NCBI RefSeq assembly: GCF_022179805.1
Contig: NZ_BPUO01000007.1
Location: forward strand, 62,001-126,000
Length of the DNA stretch: 64,000 nt
Direction of reading: 5' to 3'
From: Cupriavidus pauculus
Lineage (GTDB): Bacteria > Pseudomonadota > Gammaproteobacteria > Burkholderiales > Burkholderiaceae
The translations under genes were made by a program, and so were the position numbers. The number at the start of each line of letters is the position of its first letter. Within the stretch, counting starts at the first letter, position 1. The notes under the pieces were generated by a model that did no database searches, had not been told where the DNA came from, and saw only the letters and a program-made list of their open reading frames with translations. This document shows positions 18,540-26,155 of the stretch, piece after piece.

Positions 18540-19196
18540 TCAGCCGATGCGCGAGTACTTGAGCAGCTTCTTCAGGTCGCCGCTCACCTGCTTCGGGTCC
18601 GGGTCCGTGGGCCAGCGCATCATCAGGTTGCCCAGCGGATCGACCAGGAAAATCGTGTCCTCGATGCGCCCGGCCTGCGGTGCCGGCAGCCATTGTGCGA
18701 TGGCGGCGCGGTCCATGCGCAGGAAACGCACTCCGGCATAGGGTTCGTTGTAGGCGTCCACGAGCCGGCCGTCCACCTTGCCGTCGTCCTGGATCAGCCA
18801 GACCGGCACGATGCGCTCACGGCTCTCGCCCTGCCCGGCCCGGATCTGGCGCATCGTGAAGAGCTTGCGCGCGCAGGTCTCGTCGCAGGCCGACGGGTCC
18901 GTCATCACCATCAGCCACTTGCCGCGCATCGACGCCAGCGGCACGGATTCGCCGCGTTCATTCACCAGTTGCACGGCTGGCATGGGCCGCTGCGGATCGA
19001 CCAGCGCGCCGTAGTTGGTGCTGCCGCCCGTGGGCTTGATCACGTAGTACGTGAAATAGGAGAACAGCACCGGCGAGGCGCACACCAGCAGCAGCAGCAG
19101 CATTTGCAGGCGGCCACGGCGCGTGCGCGCGTCGATGCGGGGGTCGGGCGTGGCCGAGGGGTCTTGCTGCGGCATGGAAGAGGTCTGTACGTTCAT
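18540..19196 (-). CDS. Membrane-anchored SCO-like thioredoxin-fold protein
   Basis: A 218-residue protein with a cytoplasmic tail of about 30 residues, one membrane anchor (QMLLLLLVCASPVLFSYFTY) and a periplasmic thioredoxin-like domain. It keeps a CxxxC pair (PSACDETCARK, Cys104 and Cys108) like SCO proteins, but the surrounding sequence is diverged and the distal histidine is not obvious. Between surf1 and ctaA it is probably an oxidase assembly factor, perhaps a thiol reductant for copper delivery. That role is inferred from position; it is usually annotated only as a hypothetical transmembrane protein. Confidence 0.8.
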   Translation of the reverse strand: MNVQTSSMPQQDPSATPDPRIDARTRRGRLQMLLLLLVCASPVLFSYFTYYVIKPTGGSTNYGALVDPQRPMPAVQLVNERGESVPLASMRGKWLMVMTDPSACDETCARKLFTMRQIRAGQGESRERIVPVWLIQDDGKVDGRLVDAYNEPYAGVRFLRMDRAAIAQWLPAPQAGRIEDTIFLVDPLGNLMMRWPTDPDPKQVSGDLKKLLKYSRIG

Positions 19197-19203
19197 CGTT
19201 CGA

Positions 19204-19956
19204 TCATTGATTTGCCGGCGCCTCGCGCCGGGCGCGGCGCCAGCCCAGCACGGCCACCAGCACCACCGTCAGCGCGGCCAGGCCGAACCACTGGGCGGCA
19301 TAGCCATAGTGGCGGTCGGCGCCGATATCGGCCGGCGCCCAATCCCGTGCCAGGCCGTCGCCGGTGTCGCTGGCCTGTTCCAGCACCACCGGCAGCAGTG
19401 GCGCGCCGATCTCGCGCGCATACGCTGCCAGGTCGACATTCTGACGTATCTTGTGGCCAGCCTCCGCGGCGGGGTCCTGGCCCAGGCTATACACACGCGG
19501 CACGGCAGCCAGCGCGGTGCCCTCGACGGTGATCTCGCCGGCGGGCGTGGGCACCGGGGCGATGCGTGTGCGGTCCTGCGCATCGCGCGGCAGCCAGCCA
19601 CGCAGCACCAGCACCTGGCCACCGCCGTCGGCCAGCCGCAGCGGCGTCAGCACCAGAAAGCCGGCGCGGCTGTCGGTACCGTTGCCGTGGGGCCGGTTAT
19701 CCAGCAACACGGTACGCGCGTCGTCAAAGCTGCCCCGTGCGCGCACCCGGCGATCCACCAGCGGCGCGGCATCGGCCTGGCTCGCCAGATTCACCGGGGC
19801 CTGCGCGGCCAGCGCCGCCAGCCGCGCGGCGCGTGCGGTCTTCTCGTGCGCGCGGCCCAGTTGCCAGTTGCCCAGCATGCAGGTGACGGCGATCACCACC
19901 ACGGCGGCCAGGAGCGGCACGGCACCCGGCGCGCGCCAGCGCGTGCGGGTCGTCAC
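19204..19956 (-). CDS. SURF1 family cytochrome oxidase assembly protein
   Basis: A 250-residue assembly factor, possibly delivering heme A to subunit I. It has the two-span SURF1 topology: the first span is near residues 11-28 (VPLLAAVVVIAVTCMLGNWQLGR, which includes the conserved GxWQLGR), the last near the C-terminus (YAAQWFGLAALTVVLVAVLGWRR). RVRARGSFD and VLVLRGWLPR are typical family segments. The start is GTG at 19956 with GAGGAAA upstream; the open frame beyond it runs antisense into the small opposed gene. It is first in the assembly-gene run. Confidence 0.9.
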   Translation of the reverse strand: MTTRTRWRAPGAVPLLAAVVVIAVTCMLGNWQLGRAHEKTARAARLAALAAQAPVNLASQADAAPLVDRRVRARGSFDDARTVLLDNRPHGNGTDSRAGFLVLTPLRLADGGGQVLVLRGWLPRDAQDRTRIAPVPTPAGEITVEGTALAAVPRVYSLGQDPAAEAGHKIRQNVDLAAYAREIGAPLLPVVLEQASDTGDGLARDWAPADIGADRHYGYAAQWFGLAALTVVLVAVLGWRRARREAPANQ

Positions 19957-20013
19957 GGGTTTCCTCGCGCGGCGGCGGTGCGATAATGAGCGCTTGCCGA
20001 AAAGAGCCCCCAC

Positions 20014-20223
20014 ATGCGCTTTGTCATCATCGTCGCCTTCATCCTGATCATCGGCAGCCTGGCCTCCGCACTGTTCTTCATGATGCGCGACCGTGGCCGC
20101 ACGCCCAACATGATGCGCTCGCTGATGCTGCGCGTCGGCTTCTCGGTGGCGCTGTTCCTGTTCATCCTGTTCTCGCACTGGATGGGCTGGATCCAGAGCA
20201 CCGGCATCCACATGTCGCCCTGA
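20014..20223 (+). CDS. DUF2909 twin-transmembrane small protein
   Basis: A 69-residue inner-membrane protein with two membrane spans: residues 2-23 (RFVIIVAFILIIGSLASALF) and about 43-58 (FSVALFLFILFSHWMGW). The basic loop between them is RDRGRTPNMMRSLMLR. It matches the DUF2909 family found beside oxidase genes in beta-proteobacteria. It is the only plus-strand gene in the cluster, lying between surf1 and ctaE and transcribed against both. No ribosome site better than AAAGAG is seen. Function unknown; a role in oxidase assembly is inferred from context. Confidence 0.85.
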   Translation: MRFVIIVAFILIIGSLASALFFMMRDRGRTPNMMRSLMLRVGFSVALFLFILFSHWMGWIQSTGIHMSP

Positions 20224-20249
20224 CTGGCCATTACGCCGGGCCGCCAGGC

Positions 20250-20292
20250 AAAAAAAGCGCCGCTGAGGATTGCTCCCGCGGCGCTTCTCGTT
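20250..20292. terminator. Bidirectional terminator between DUF2909 gene and ctaE
   Basis: AGCGCCGC pairs with GCGGCGCT around a 14-nt loop, with an A run to the left and TCTCGTTT to the right. It separates two convergent genes. Confidence 0.7.
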
Positions 20293-20328
20293 TGTACCGC
20301 AATGCCGCCGATGGCGGCGGCCAATGCA

Positions 20329-21189
20329 TTACAACCAGTACACCACCACGTACAGGCCCAGCCAGACCACGTCCACGAAGTGCCAGTACCAGGCGGCGCC
20401 TTCGAACGCGAAGTGGTGATCCGGCGTGAAATGGCCCTTGAGCACGCGGCCCAGCACCACCGCCAGCATGATCGCGCCCATCGTCACGTGGAAGCCGTGG
20501 AAGCCCGTGAGCAGGAAGAACGTCGAACCATAGACACCCGACGTGAGCTTCAGGTTCAGCTCATGGTAGGCGTGCATGTATTCATAGACCTGCAGGCACA
20601 TGAAGAGCGCGCCCAGCAGGATGGTCAGCACCAGGCCCTGGATCAGCTGGTTGCGCTTGCCGGCCAGCAGCGCGTGGTGCGCCCAGGTCAGCGTCACGCC
20701 CGAGGTCAGCAGCAGCGCGGTGTTGATGGTCGGGATCGGCCACGGACCCATGGTCTGGAAGCTTTCCACGGTGCCCGCCGGGCCGGTGTTCGGCCACACG
20801 GCCGCGAAGTCCGGCCAGATGATCTTGTTGTTCAGGTCGCCCAGCCACGGCATGGCGATGGTGCGTGCGTAGAACAGCGCGCCGAAGAACGCCGCGAAGA
20901 ACATCACTTCGGAGAAGATGAACCAGCCCATCGACCAGCGGAACGACACGTCGATGTTCTTGCCGTACAGCCCGCCCTCGGACTCGCCGATGGCATCGCC
21001 AAACCAGCTCTTGAGCACGAACAGGAACCAGATCAGCCCGAAGCCGCACAGGTACGGCGCCCAAGGCTGCCCGTTGACCCAACCGGCGGCTCCCGCACCG
21101 GTCATCAGCAGGCCGAACGCCGCCGTGATCGGATGGCGCGACGGGCCCGGCACGAAGTAGTACGGGGCGTTTGCGCGATTCGCACTCAT
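20329..21189 (-). CDS. ctaE: Cytochrome c oxidase subunit III
   Basis: A 286-residue, seven-span subunit of the aa3/caa3 oxidase that stabilises the catalytic core and proton uptake. It begins with YYFVPGPSRHPITAAFGL and has the conserved FIFSEVMFFAAFFGALF with its carboxylate, HHALLAGKRNQLIQGL, LTGFHGFHVTMGAIML and WYWHFVDVVWLGLYVVVYW. It is the last gene of the ctaC operon, 96 bp after the DUF2970 gene, and converges with the small DUF2909 gene. Confidence 0.96.
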   Translation of the reverse strand: MSANRANAPYYFVPGPSRHPITAAFGLLMTGAGAAGWVNGQPWAPYLCGFGLIWFLFVLKSWFGDAIGESEGGLYGKNIDVSFRWSMGWFIFSEVMFFAAFFGALFYARTIAMPWLGDLNNKIIWPDFAAVWPNTGPAGTVESFQTMGPWPIPTINTALLLTSGVTLTWAHHALLAGKRNQLIQGLVLTILLGALFMCLQVYEYMHAYHELNLKLTSGVYGSTFFLLTGFHGFHVTMGAIMLAVVLGRVLKGHFTPDHHFAFEGAAWYWHFVDVVWLGLYVVVYWL

Positions 21190-21285
21190 TCTTCTATCTC
21201 CAGCTCAAAGTCTCGATTCATGTTTTTCGCCCATCCGGCCCCAACGGCTGGCCGGCGGCGTGCTCGCTTTGTATCTGCTGCCCTG

Positions 21286-21507
21286 CTATGCCTGGCTGAC
21301 CACGACGCGCACGATGGCGATCAGCACCGCCACGAACACTGCTGCCGCAATCAGCCCGGCGATGATCACATGCACCGGGTTCAGCCGCGCCATGTCGGAC
21401 TCATGCTCCGACCCCTTGCGCAGCCCCACGAACGACCACAGCACCGCCCGCACCGTCTGCGCGAACGACGCCTTGCCATGTCCCCGATCAACCGGATCGT
21501 TCGCCAT
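21286..21507 (-). CDS. DUF2970 small membrane protein
   Basis: A 73-residue protein with the DUF2970 signature SFAQTVRAVLWSFVGLRKG, then LNPVHVIIAGLIAAAVFV as a single C-terminal membrane span. The ATG at 21507 follows GGAGAG. It lies between ctaG (12-bp gap) and ctaE, the usual place of this family in beta-proteobacteria. The function is unknown; conserved position suggests a role in oxidase assembly or stability. Confidence 0.88.
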   Translation of the reverse strand: MANDPVDRGHGKASFAQTVRAVLWSFVGLRKGSEHESDMARLNPVHVIIAGLIAAAVFVAVLIAIVRVVVSQA

Positions 21508-21519
21508 GTCCGTCTCTCC

Positions 21520-22119
21520 TCAGCCGCCCGTACTCGCCGGCGTGGCCTCGGCCGCCGGGGCCTGCGCCACCGGCGCGCCGATCTCGAAGAACGTGTACGA
21601 CAGCGTGATGTTCTTCACGTCCTTCGGCAACTTCGGGTCGATCACGAATACCACCGGCATCTCGCGCGCCTCGCTGGCCTTCAGCGTCTGCTGCTTGAAG
21701 CAGAAGCACTCCACCTTCTTGAAGTACTCCGTGGCCTGCTTGGGCGCATAGCTCGGAATCGCCTGCGCCGAGATATCGCGCGACTGGCCGTTGGCCACCT
21801 CGTACACGATCGTCGTCAGCTCGCCCGGGTGCACTTCCATCGAGTGCTTCACGGGCCGGAACCCAAACGGGCCGCGCGCATTCGAATCGAACTCCACGGT
21901 GATCGTGCGGCTACGGTCGACCTGCGTGTTCTTCATGGCCGCGCCCGCGCCGTACAGGTCGCGCGTGGTCACCACGTTCAGGCCGGTGATGTCGCAGATC
22001 GCCTTGTACAGCGGCACCAGCGCGTAGCCAAAGGCGAACATCAGCGTCACCACCACCAGCAGCCGCATCATCATGCCGCGGTTGAAACGCTTCTCGAGAG
22101 CCTTTTCCTGCGCGTCCAC
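21520..22119 (-). CDS. ctaG: Cytochrome c oxidase assembly protein CtaG (COX11)
   Basis: A 199-residue copper chaperone for the CuB site of subunit I. An N-terminal membrane anchor (MMMRLLVVVTLMFAFGYALVPLY) is followed by the periplasmic domain. The copper-binding KKVECFCFKQQ (CFCF) motif and MPVVFVIDP are both present. The start is GTG at 22119, six bases after AGGAGA. A longer frame from 22167 would overlap the small gene upstream and has no ribosome site. Confidence 0.94.
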   Translation of the reverse strand: MDAQEKALEKRFNRGMMMRLLVVVTLMFAFGYALVPLYKAICDITGLNVVTTRDLYGAGAAMKNTQVDRSRTITVEFDSNARGPFGFRPVKHSMEVHPGELTTIVYEVANGQSRDISAQAIPSYAPKQATEYFKKVECFCFKQQTLKASEAREMPVVFVIDPKLPKDVKNITLSYTFFEIGAPVAQAPAAEATPASTGG

Positions 22120-22156
22120 GCCCGGTCTCCTGCTAATGCTTTCTTGTATTCGAGGT

Positions 22157-22312
22157 TCAGCCGCCAAGGAACTTCATCTTGGCCACGAATCCCAGGAAAA
22201 AGGCCACCACGATGGAGAGCAGGATCCAGCCAAGGCGCCGGTTGGCGGCTTTCTGGCTGGCCTTGCGTTCCTGCTGCGTCGGTTGCGACGGGCTTTTTGC
22301 TGAGGGCTGCAT
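22157..22312 (-). CDS. Small cytochrome oxidase assembly-type membrane protein (51 aa)
   Basis: A short gene of 51 codons: hydrophilic Gln/Lys-rich residues 1-27, then one membrane span (LGWILLSIVVAFFLGFVAK), ending MKFLGG. Its size, topology and position between ctaD and ctaG match the small assembly protein that accompanies oxidase genes in Burkholderiaceae. It starts 65 bp after the ctaD stop and ends 38 bp before the ctaG GTG. Most automatic calls miss it because of its length. Function inferred from position. Confidence 0.75.
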   Translation of the reverse strand: MQPSAKSPSQPTQQERKASQKAANRRLGWILLSIVVAFFLGFVAKMKFLGG

Positions 22313-22377
22313 GATCCGATTCCTACGGCCGGACGCCTCGCGGCATCCGGCCCTTGCTCAAACTCGTAGAACTACGA

Positions 22378-24003
22378 TTACTTAACGACCGGCGGTTCTT
22401 CGAAGGTGTGGAACGGGGCCGGCGACGGTACGGTCCACTCCAGGCCCTCGGCGCCATCCCACGGCTTGTCGCCAGCGGCCTGGCCACCGCGGTACGACGG
22501 CAGCACCACGGCGAAGAAGAAGTACACCTGCATCAGGCCAAAGCCCAGCGCGCCCAGCGATGCCACGGCGTTGAAGTCCGTGAACTGGGTCGGGTAGTCG
22601 GCGTAGCGACGCGGCATGCCGGCCAGACCCAGGAAGTGCATCGGGAAGAAGGTCACGTTGAAGAAGATCAGCGAGCCCCAGAAATGGATCTTGCCGCGCA
22701 TCTCGTCATACATGAACCCGCTCCACTTCGGACCCCAGTAGTAGAAGCCCGCGAACAGCGCGAACAGCGAGCCCGCCACCAGCACGTAGTGGAAGTGCGC
22801 CACGATGAAGTACGTGTCCTGCAGCTGGATGTCGATCGGGGCCACGGCCGGCATCAGGCCGGTGAAGCCGCCGATCGTGAACACGAAGATGAAGCCGATC
22901 GCGAACAGCATCGGGGTCTCGAACGTCATCGAGCCGCGCCACATCGTGGCGATCCAGTTGAAGATCTTCACGGCCGTGGGCACCGCGATCAGCATCGTCG
23001 CGTACATGAAGAACAGCTGGCCCGTCACCGGCATGCCCGTCGTGAACATGTGGTGTGCCCACACGATGAACGACAGGATGGCGATCGACGCCGTGGCGTA
23101 CACCATCGAGCTGTAGCCGAACAGGCGCTTGCGCGCGAAGGCCGGTACCACGTGCGAGATGATGCCGAACGCCGGCAAGATCATGATGTAGACCTCGGGG
23201 TGCCCGAAGAACCAGAAGATGTGCTGGTACATCACCGGGTCACCACCACCGGCGGCCGAGAAGAAGCTCGTGCCGAAGTGGCGGTCGGTCAGCACCATCG
23301 TGATGGCGCCAGCCAGCACCGGCATCACGGCGATCAGCAGGTAGGCGGTGATCAGCCACGTCCAGCAGAACATCGGCATCTTCATCAGCGTCATGCCGGG
23401 GGCACGCATGTTGAGGATGGTCACGATGATGTTGATCGAGCCCATGATCGACGACGCGCCCATGATGTGCATGGCGAAGATGGCCATGTCCATGCCCGGG
23501 CCCATCTGCACCGACAGCGGCGCGTAGAGCGTCCAGCCCGCGGCGGTGGCGCCGCCCGGTGCGAAGAACGAGCCCACCAGCAGCAGCGCGGCCGGCGGCA
23601 TCAGCCAGAAGCTGAAGTTGTTCATGCGCGCGAACGCCATGTCCGATGCGCCGATCTGCAGCGGGATCATCCAGTTCGCGAAGCCCACGAACGCGGGCAT
23701 GATCGCGCCGAACACCATGATCAGACCGTGCATCGTGGTGAACTGGTTGAACAGTTCGGGGCGGAAGAACTGCAGGCCCGGCTCGAACAGCTCCAGGCGG
23801 ATCAGCAGCGCCAGCATGCCGCCGGACAGCAGCATGGTGAACGAAAACAGCAGGTACAGCGTGCCAATGTCCTTGTGGTTGGTCGCGAACAGCCACCGGC
23901 GCCAGCCATGCGGATGATCGTGCGCGTGGTCGTCATGGCCGTGGCCATGATCGTGCGCGTGGTCGTGCGGATGGCCCAGTGTCTCCGGGGTAGCGGTACT
24001 CAT
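22378..24003 (-). CDS. ctaD: Cytochrome c oxidase subunit I
   Basis: The 541-residue catalytic subunit with heme a, heme a3 and CuB, twelve membrane spans. All His ligands are visible: TMHGLIMVF, WFFGHPEVYI (the His-Tyr cross-link), VWAHHMFTTG and VAHFHYVLVAG. The glutamate of the D channel sits in GHPEVY. Residues 11-33 form an unusual cytoplasmic His/Asp-rich tail before WRRWLFATNHKDIG. It lies 42 bp after ctaC. Confidence 0.97.
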   Translation of the reverse strand: MSTATPETLGHPHDHAHDHGHGHDDHAHDHPHGWRRWLFATNHKDIGTLYLLFSFTMLLSGGMLALLIRLELFEPGLQFFRPELFNQFTTMHGLIMVFGAIMPAFVGFANWMIPLQIGASDMAFARMNNFSFWLMPPAALLLVGSFFAPGGATAAGWTLYAPLSVQMGPGMDMAIFAMHIMGASSIMGSINIIVTILNMRAPGMTLMKMPMFCWTWLITAYLLIAVMPVLAGAITMVLTDRHFGTSFFSAAGGGDPVMYQHIFWFFGHPEVYIMILPAFGIISHVVPAFARKRLFGYSSMVYATASIAILSFIVWAHHMFTTGMPVTGQLFFMYATMLIAVPTAVKIFNWIATMWRGSMTFETPMLFAIGFIFVFTIGGFTGLMPAVAPIDIQLQDTYFIVAHFHYVLVAGSLFALFAGFYYWGPKWSGFMYDEMRGKIHFWGSLIFFNVTFFPMHFLGLAGMPRRYADYPTQFTDFNAVASLGALGFGLMQVYFFFAVVLPSYRGGQAAGDKPWDGAEGLEWTVPSPAPFHTFEEPPVVK

Positions 24004-24045
24004 CGCAATGACTCCATCAATTCCTGAATGCGGGGCTGCCGCGGG

Positions 24046-25314
24046 TCAGCCTGCGACGCGGTTGCCCGCGAGGCTGGCCTGCTTGTCGTTGGACGTGGTC
24101 GGCTTGGCGGCCTTGGGGGCTGCGTCGCCGGCGCCGGCTTGCGCGCCGCCGCCTTCGGGGAACTTGCCCGCACGGGCGTTCACGAAGTCCGCCGGCTGGA
24201 TCACTTCACCGGTCTTGTTGCTCCAGCTGTTGCGCGTGTACGTCATGACCGCGGCCAGCTCGGTATCCGAGAGCTGTTTCCACGACGGCATGCCGCCCTT
24301 GCCTTCCAGCAGGATGTGCATCTGGCCGGCCTTCGGGCCGTTGACGACCTTGGAGCCATCGAGCGCCGGGAACGCACCCGCGCCCTTGCCGTTCGGCTGG
24401 TGGCAGACCGCGCAGTTCGAGGCGTAGATCTTCTCGCCGCGCACCTTGATCTCGTCCATCGTCCAGGTCTTGTTGGGATCGTCAGCGGCCGCTGCCATCA
24501 GCTTCTTGCGGTCGTCGACCCACTTGGTGTACTCGACGTCGGACACCACGCGCACCACGATCGGCATGAACGCGTGTTCCTTGCCGCAGAGCTCGGCGCA
24601 CTGGCCACGGTACACGCCGGTCTTCTCGGCGCGGAACCACGTGTCGCGCACGAAGCCCGGGATCGCGTCCTGCTTGACGCCGAACGCCGGAATCATCCAG
24701 GCGTGGATCACGTCATTGGCAGTGGTAACGATGCGGATCTTCTTGTTGACGGGCACCACCAGCTCGTTGTCCACCTCCATCAGGTAGGTGTTCGACTTTT
24801 CCTGCTGGTTGTTGATCTGCTCGCGCGGCGTGGTCAGCGTGGACACGAACGAGATGCCCTCGCCCTGGCCCTTGAGGTAGTCATAACCCCATTTCCACTG
24901 ATAGCCCGTGGCCTTGATCGTGATGTCGGAGTTGGTGGTGTCCTTCATCGCCACCACGGTCTTGGTGGCCGGCAGCGCCATCGCAATCACGATCAGGAAC
25001 GGCACGATGGTCCAGACCACTTCCACGGTGATGCTCTCGTGGAACGAGGCCGACTTCGCGCCCTTGCTCTTCCGGTGCTTGAAGATGGAATAGAACATCA
25101 CACCGAACACGGCGACGAAGATCACCGTGCAGATGATCAGCATCATCCAGTTCAGCCAGTGAATCTGTTCGGCGATCTTTGTAACGGGTTCGGTCAGGTT
25201 CAGCTGTCGGACGGCCGGGCCACCCGGCATGTCGCTGACCGCAGAGGCCGCCTGGCTGACAAGCAGGGACGCGCCCGCCAGACATGCTGCGGATGCCTTC
25301 TTCCACATTTTCAT
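24046..25314 (-). CDS. ctaC: Cytochrome c oxidase subunit II fused to cytochrome c (caa3 type)
   Basis: A 422-residue subunit that receives electrons through CuA. Signal peptide 1-25, two membrane spans (about 53-77 and 97-120), then the cupredoxin domain with CuA ligands His204, Cys239, Cys243, His247 and Met250 (GQCAELCGKEHAFM). A C-terminal cytochrome c domain follows, with the heme site CAVCH at 301-305 and a probable axial Met in GKGGMPSWKQL. The ATG overlaps the stop of the DUF2244 gene (ATGA). Confidence 0.96.
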   Translation of the reverse strand: MKMWKKASAACLAGASLLVSQAASAVSDMPGGPAVRQLNLTEPVTKIAEQIHWLNWMMLIICTVIFVAVFGVMFYSIFKHRKSKGAKSASFHESITVEVVWTIVPFLIVIAMALPATKTVVAMKDTTNSDITIKATGYQWKWGYDYLKGQGEGISFVSTLTTPREQINNQQEKSNTYLMEVDNELVVPVNKKIRIVTTANDVIHAWMIPAFGVKQDAIPGFVRDTWFRAEKTGVYRGQCAELCGKEHAFMPIVVRVVSDVEYTKWVDDRKKLMAAAADDPNKTWTMDEIKVRGEKIYASNCAVCHQPNGKGAGAFPALDGSKVVNGPKAGQMHILLEGKGGMPSWKQLSDTELAAVMTYTRNSWSNKTGEVIQPADFVNARAGKFPEGGGAQAGAGDAAPKAAKPTTSNDKQASLAGNRVAG

Positions 25315-25892
25315 TGTTTATCTACCCAATTTACAGATTCAAATCTGTCCCCGCCCTGCCCCGCATCGCCCCCCGGAGGGATGCCATGCAAGGCTGCTGC
25401 GAGCTCCTGCGCGAACTTGCGCCGCCGATACGGGACCAGATACGACCCCACCCGCACGATGCGCTTGCCCGACCGCAGAACCACGAGCGCCCGGAACGAT
25501 TCACCCAGTTCAATCCGCACCCACTGTGGATTGAATACTTCCCGCGTGACCCGACTGGCGCTGGCTGTCTCCACGACCAGCATGCCGTCGGTCACACTCA
25601 CGCGTTCATAATCCGTCGCATGGCGCGCATACGCCAGCAGGGCAATCCCCAGCCCCGCCAGTTCCAGCCCGGCAAACGGCAGCACGAGCCAGGCCCCATG
25701 CCAGGCGGTCATCAGCGCCGCAATGGCAATCGAGAAACATGCGATGGAGAAGTAGAACCAGCCAACCTGGCGGGGAGAGAGCGAGCAATTCCGCTTCATC
25801 AGCCAGTCGTTGCTCGGCAAGGGAGGCCGTCCGTCGTGATTTCCGCCGGAGTCACCTACTGCCGTCTGGAATGCGATACCCAAGTCTTGCAT
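25311..25892 (-). CDS. DUF2244 integral membrane protein, first gene of the oxidase operon
   Basis: A protein of about 193 residues with the DUF2244 entry motif MKRNCSLSPRQ, two adjacent membrane spans (residues about 45-85), and a soluble C-terminal domain (VSVTDGMLVVE, RSGKRIVRVGSYL, RRKFAQELAAAL). Its stop overlaps the ctaC start by the ATGA tetranucleotide, so translation is coupled. The start is uncertain: ATG 25892 is used, with MKRN at 25799 as a shorter alternative. A good sigma70 promoter lies 110 bp upstream. Function unknown. Confidence 0.82.
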   Translation of the reverse strand: MQDLGIAFQTAVGDSGGNHDGRPPLPSNDWLMKRNCSLSPRQVGWFYFSIACFSIAIAALMTAWHGAWLVLPFAGLELAGLGIALLAYARHATDYERVSVTDGMLVVETASASRVTREVFNPQWVRIELGESFRALVVLRSGKRIVRVGSYLVPYRRRKFAQELAAALHGIPPGGDAGQGGDRFESVNWVDKQ

Positions 25893-26008
25893 CGCCAACC
25901 ACTCTGCATCGGATGCACACCCGGGACGAAAGGCGCCAGAGGCAAGCACGTGCGAAGTGCATTCCAGTAGCGTTCTTGTGCCAGGGGACCACTGCGACAA
26001 ACCGGCCC

Positions 26009-26037
26009 ATTATATGGCGCTTCGCATACCTGAACAA
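26009..26037 (-). promoter_or_regulatory. Sigma70 promoter of the DUF2244-ctaCD operon
   Basis: On the minus strand TTGTTC, a 17-nt spacer and a perfect TATAAT. The transcript would start near 26002, giving a leader of about 110 nt before the DUF2244 gene. Confidence 0.65.
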
Positions 26038-26155
26038 CATAGGATTTGACCGAAGTGCTTGCCATCTCCAAATATTTGTGCATGGGGATTTAAACCCCGA
26101 TAGGCAACACAAACGACAAGCCCCGATTGTTGGCCAACCGTAATGCTGGCGCGGC

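Noticed and set aside
26080..26110. GGGG-ATTTAAA-CCCC as terminator of the BioC-like gene
   Set aside because: A 4-bp GC stem with no T tract after it on the minus strand.
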